Assembly (NCBI GenBank): GCA_020636535.1
Contig: JACJXT010000011.1
Span: forward strand, 1,860,001 to 1,924,000
DNA from: Chitinophagales bacterium
Lineage (GTDB): Bacteria; Bacteroidota; Bacteroidia; Chitinophagales; JADIYW01
Length of the DNA: 64,000 bases
Direction of reading: 5' to 3'
Part shown: positions 60,587 through 64,000 of the stretch, in pieces
Position numbering within the stretch: position 1 is the first letter of the stretch
How the letters are laid out: each line of letters opens with the position of its first letter
Translations under genes and position numbers: made by a program
The notes under the pieces: generated by a model
Database searches by the model: none
Told to the model about the DNA's origin: nothing
What the model saw: the letters and a program-made list of their open reading frames with translations, nothing else

Positions 60587-62981
60587 TAATATACTTTTTA
60601 TTTATTTTGCTTTGGTGATTAACCTATTGTTTGCTCAAGAAAAGCACACGATTAAAATAGTCAATCAACAACAACAAGCTATTGCAGATGCCAATGTGAG
60701 TTCTTTTGATGAGCAATTTCATACAGTAAGTAATAACGATGGAATAATTCAAATTCCAGTTAATAAATTGAATCAGCTATTCACAATATCTAAAATTGGT
60801 TTTCAAGAATTAATAATTACTATTAATATAAATGATAAACATATAATATTAGATAGTAGTACTACTATTTTAGATGAAGTACAAATAAATGACACTAAAA
60901 AAAATAACTTACTAGACAATCAATACCTTAAAAATGTAGAAGATATGTCGATTTTTGCTGCTAAGAAAACAGATTTAATTTTTCTTGAAAAACTCAATGT
61001 CAACTTAGCAAGAAATTCAGGACGACAAATTTTTGCTAAAATTGCAGGTTTAAATATTTGGGAAAGCGATGCTTCTGGTCTGCAATTAGATGTTGCTACA
61101 AGAGGTTTAGAACCAACACGAAGTTCTAATTTTAATATTCGTCAAAATGGTTACGATATTTCTGCTGATGCTTTAGGTTATCCTGATGCTTATTATTTAC
61201 CACCAGCAGAAGCTGTAGAAAAAATAGAAATTGTTCGTGGTGCTTCTGGTTTGCAATATGGTACACAGTTTGGTGGTATGATTAATTTTAAACTTAAACA
61301 AGCTACTACAACAAAACCATATCACATCAATCTACAACAAACAGTAGGTAGCTATGGTTTCTCAAATACATTTGTTGGATTTGATGGTACGCATAAAAAA
61401 TTAAGTTATTATTCTTTTTATCAATTTAGACGAGGCAATAGCTTCCGTCCTAATTCTTTATTCAAAGCACATAATTATTATACTCATCTCAAATATCAAA
61501 TCAACGAAAAAGCAAGTATTGGTGCAGAATATAGTGGCATGAATTATTTAGCACAAATGCCTGGTGGTTTAACAGATGCTCAGTTTAATGACAATCCAAA
61601 TCAATCCAATAGAACTAGAAATTGGTTTGCTATTAATTGGAATTTATTAAATATTGAATTTAGATATAAATTTAATAACAAGTTATCTTTATTGTCTAAT
61701 ACTTTTGCTTTGTTTGCAGGAAGAGATGCTATTGGCAACTTAAGTAATATTCAACAGAACGACCAACTCAATACGCCTAGAAATTTATTGAGCGACCAAT
61801 ACAAAAATATAGGCAACGAAACACGACTAATGTACAAGTACAATACAACGGCTACCAAAAGTTTTGTATTGCTGCTTGGTGCAAGAATTTATAGAGGACA
61901 TACTTCTAAAAAACAAGATGATGCTAATGCAGGAAATGATGCTACATTCGAGTTTTTAAGTGATTCATTAATCAGTGGTTCCGATTTTAAATTTCCTAGT
62001 ACCAATATTGCTTTGTTTGGCGAACAGCTGTTTACATTAAATCGCTTTTCTTTTACGCCAGGATTTAGATACGAGTACATTCAAACTACAGCTAAAGGTT
62101 TTTATAAAGACAGATATGTTTTTAATGATATTGTTTTGAGAGATTCAACAATTGATGAATCAAGAACTAAAGGTCGTCATATCTTTTTATTAGGATTAGG
62201 ATTGTCGTATAAACTATTAACTACATTAGAAATGTATGCTAACCTTTCACAAAATTATAGAGCAATAAACTTTAATGATATCAGAGCCAATATTCCAGGA
62301 TTAAGAGTCAATCCAAATTTAAAAGACGAAAAAGGATATAGTTTTGATTTTGGATTAAGAGGAACTTATAAAAATATACTAAACTATAATATTGGTACAT
62401 TCTGCATGATTTATAATGACAGAATTAGTGAAATCAACAAAAAAGATACGCTTACATTAATCGCTTATCGTTATAGAACCAATGTAGCCAAATCAAGAGC
62501 ATTAGGTGTAGATATAGCAGTAGAAATAGACTTCTTGAAATTTAAAAATCAAGAGAATAAATTTGGTTTAAAATGGTATAACAACTTTGCCTATTTGAAT
62601 GCACAATACATCAAATCAGAAGAAACAGCAATAGTTGGCAATAGCGTAGAATATGCACCAGATTTTATTTATAGAACAGGACTTACATTTTCCTACGAAT
62701 CATTTACAATTGGAGCTAATGTAGCTTATGTTAGTCAACAATTTACAGATGCTACTAATGCAACACAAGCAACGCCAAATGCCATAGCAGGTTTAGTACC
62801 AGCTTATTATAATATAGATATTAATACAAGCTATACATACAAATGGTTTACCTTTAAAGTAAGTGGCAATAATATAACTAACAATAAATATTTCACTAGG
62901 AGAGCAGCAGGTTATCCAGGACCAGGCATTATTCCAGCCGAAGCCATGTCGTGGTACGGAACACTAATTTTTAATTGGTAA
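60576..62981 (+). CDS. TonB-dependent receptor, FecA-like
   Basis: The 801-residue receptor has a signal peptide (ILFIYFALVINLLFAQ), a carboxypeptidase-regulatory-like domain (IKIVNQQQQAIADANVSSFD) and a plug that contains LQLDVATRGLEPTRSSNFNI and VEKIEIVRGASGLQYGTQFG. The barrel ends AMSWYGTLIFNW, with the terminal aromatic residue needed for assembly. It is more like FecA/siderophore receptors than like the two tandem receptors at 35482-40454. It is the last gene of the cluster and probably imports the ligand that the lipoproteins bind. Confidence 0.93.
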   Translation: MKINNILFIYFALVINLLFAQEKHTIKIVNQQQQAIADANVSSFDEQFHTVSNNDGIIQIPVNKLNQLFTISKIGFQELIITININDKHIILDSSTTILDEVQINDTKKNNLLDNQYLKNVEDMSIFAAKKTDLIFLEKLNVNLARNSGRQIFAKIAGLNIWESDASGLQLDVATRGLEPTRSSNFNIRQNGYDISADALGYPDAYYLPPAEAVEKIEIVRGASGLQYGTQFGGMINFKLKQATTTKPYHINLQQTVGSYGFSNTFVGFDGTHKKLSYYSFYQFRRGNSFRPNSLFKAHNYYTHLKYQINEKASIGAEYSGMNYLAQMPGGLTDAQFNDNPNQSNRTRNWFAINWNLLNIEFRYKFNNKLSLLSNTFALFAGRDAIGNLSNIQQNDQLNTPRNLLSDQYKNIGNETRLMYKYNTTATKSFVLLLGARIYRGHTSKKQDDANAGNDATFEFLSDSLISGSDFKFPSTNIALFGEQLFTLNRFSFTPGFRYEYIQTTAKGFYKDRYVFNDIVLRDSTIDESRTKGRHIFLLGLGLSYKLLTTLEMYANLSQNYRAINFNDIRANIPGLRVNPNLKDEKGYSFDFGLRGTYKNILNYNIGTFCMIYNDRISEINKKDTLTLIAYRYRTNVAKSRALGVDIAVEIDFLKFKNQENKFGLKWYNNFAYLNAQYIKSEETAIVGNSVEYAPDFIYRTGLTFSYESFTIGANVAYVSQQFTDATNATQATPNAIAGLVPAYYNIDINTSYTYKWFTFKVSGNNITNNKYFTRRAAGYPGPGIIPAEAMSWYGTLIFNW

Positions 62982-63053
62982 AATTGTGGCAATCTATCAC
63001 ATCCTGAATTTATTTCATGATTTTTTTCAATTCTATAGAAAAAAGAAAGCAAA

Positions 63054-63878
63054 CTAATCTTCCTTGCTAATTTCACCTAGCTTCATATCTTCAGAGTAGG
63101 CAACTTGAATATTGTTTTCACCTAACACTATTTTAATAGTTCTAGTTAAGTAATAATACACATCCCAATAATTTTCGGGTTTAGCAAAAGCATAAATACC
63201 AAAATTAATAAAGTGAGTATCAAATGTTTCTATACCTAATGTTGTTTCTGGTGTTTTTAAAATCTTGTCGTTTTTTGCAATTTCAGCCAAGATTAATCGC
63301 TCAATTTTACTAAATTTTTCACTGTAAGGAATGTGTCCAAAAACATCTACTCTAATAAAACCAACACTCGAATGATTGACTATTAAATCGCTAATAGCCA
63401 AACCATTAGGTATAATTACAGTCTCGTTTAAAACCGTTTGCATTACAGTATTAAAAATCTGAATTTCTACAACTTTTCCTTTCTTGTCTTTCAACTCAAT
63501 AATATCACCAATTTTATAAGGTTTAAAAAGTAGAATTAATACACCAGCAGCAAAATTACTCAGACTTCCTTGTAATGCCATACCAACAGCAAAACCCGCA
63601 GCAGCCAATACAGCAACAAACGAACTCGTTTCAATACCAACAATTCCAGCAGCACTTATTACAATTAAAATTTTAAGTAACACAGCGCTAACTGTTATAA
63701 TAAAAGGGCGTACATCTTCACTTATTTCTCTCTTTTTTAATGATTTAGCCAATACCTTTACTAGTTTATTGCTCAACCAAAATCCAAGAATAATAATAAG
63801 AAGAGCCAAAGCCAACTTCGGAGCATAAGCAATTGCTTGATTAATTATAGCATCTAATTTTGAATTAATATTTCCCAT
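63054..63878 (-). CDS. Small-conductance mechanosensitive channel, MscS family
   Basis: The 274-residue protein has three membrane helices (LALALLIIILGFWLSNKLVK, VLLKILIVISAAGIVGIE and the pore helix). The pore helix holds the Ala/Gly pattern AAAGFAVGMALQGSLSNFAA. The beta domain (FKPYKIGDIIELKDKKGKV, NGLAISDLIVNHS) and the C-terminal alpha/beta domain follow. It is the normal E. coli MscS length and releases solutes on osmotic downshock. It is convergent with the TonB receptor. Confidence 0.94.
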   Translation of the reverse strand: MGNINSKLDAIINQAIAYAPKLALALLIIILGFWLSNKLVKVLAKSLKKREISEDVRPFIITVSAVLLKILIVISAAGIVGIETSSFVAVLAAAGFAVGMALQGSLSNFAAGVLILLFKPYKIGDIIELKDKKGKVVEIQIFNTVMQTVLNETVIIPNGLAISDLIVNHSSVGFIRVDVFGHIPYSEKFSKIERLILAEIAKNDKILKTPETTLGIETFDTHFINFGIYAFAKPENYWDVYYYLTRTIKIVLGENNIQVAYSEDMKLGEISKED

Positions 63879-63885
63879 ATTATCA

Positions 63886-63893
63886 CAAAACTA
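63886..63893 (-). promoter_or_regulatory. Candidate -7 box (TAGTTTTG) of the MscS gene
   Basis: On the minus strand TAGTTTTG fits TAnnTTTG, 7 bases before the ATG. The last 100 bases of the window end in GTCACGCTGAGTGAAGTA, a common dispersed repeat string. Confidence 0.4.
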
Positions 63894-64000
63894 TAAAAAT
63901 CATTAATTTAGAAATATAAACAAATTGTTAGCTAAGCTTTGTTTAGTTATTCGTCATTAAGTCATTAGTATTCTTTATCTCCGTCACGCTGAGTGAAGTA

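Overview
The window is AT-rich DNA from a member of the Bacteroidota. The evidence is a secreted M43 protease with a type IX secretion sorting domain, three large TonB-dependent receptors, an 81-residue AtpC and an isolated atpD-atpC pair. Recurrent TAnnTTTG promoter boxes, little Shine-Dalgarno signal and DUF families typical of the phylum (DUF3822, DUF4856, DUF6498) agree. Genus cannot be set from sequence alone.

Layout. 1-2763: the end of an NtrY-like histidine kinase, hemL and a Sua5/YrdC protein, overlapping as one operon. 2764-7214: an accessory stretch with hairpins, a large nested palindrome that may be the leader of a J-domain protein gene, a complete IS1182-like element, an orphan gene and a solo IS end. 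7215-12976: a beta-oxidation pair (thiolase, FadJ-like multifunctional enzyme) and a two-domain protein joining a degenerate sugar-phosphate isomerase-like domain to an alpha/beta hydrolase. 13013-15157: a small orphan, an IS1182 relic, a sirtuin and a Nudix hydrolase. 15567-22138: a complete four-gene Wadjet (JetABCD) anti-plasmid operon. 22455-28359: Rel/SpoT, an OmpH-like protein, tRNA-Leu(UAG), trigger factor, ClpP and a TonB-C-domain protein. 28468-41048: mainly minus-strand genes (MtfA-like peptidase, DoxX-like, an outer-membrane protein, rpsF-rpsR-rplI, pnp, rpsO, two TonB receptors, a lipoprotein) separated by clear terminators. 41223-50406: aldehyde dehydrogenase, mnmA, miaE, hemF, gcvH, sucC, DUF3822 and rsmD. 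50424-56884: two nearly identical IS5-like copies in inverted orientation flank an M43 protease and atpD-atpC. Beside them lie an integrase relic and a tandemly duplicated gene fragment into which one IS has jumped. 57071-62981: a four-gene cluster (DUF4856 lipoprotein, imelysin, HTTM protein, TonB receptor), probably for iron or a related nutrient. 63054-63878: an MscS channel.

How it works together. Most of the window is housekeeping: heme, translation and tRNA modification, proteostasis, stringent response, ATP synthase. Accessory function is concentrated in the Wadjet operon, the IS-rich segments and the surface-uptake loci. Wadjet is a known system. The less familiar items are the structured leader before the J-domain gene, the isomerase-hydrolase fusion, the HTTM/imelysin/TonB cluster, and several dispersed palindromic repeat families between genes, one of which looks MITE-like.
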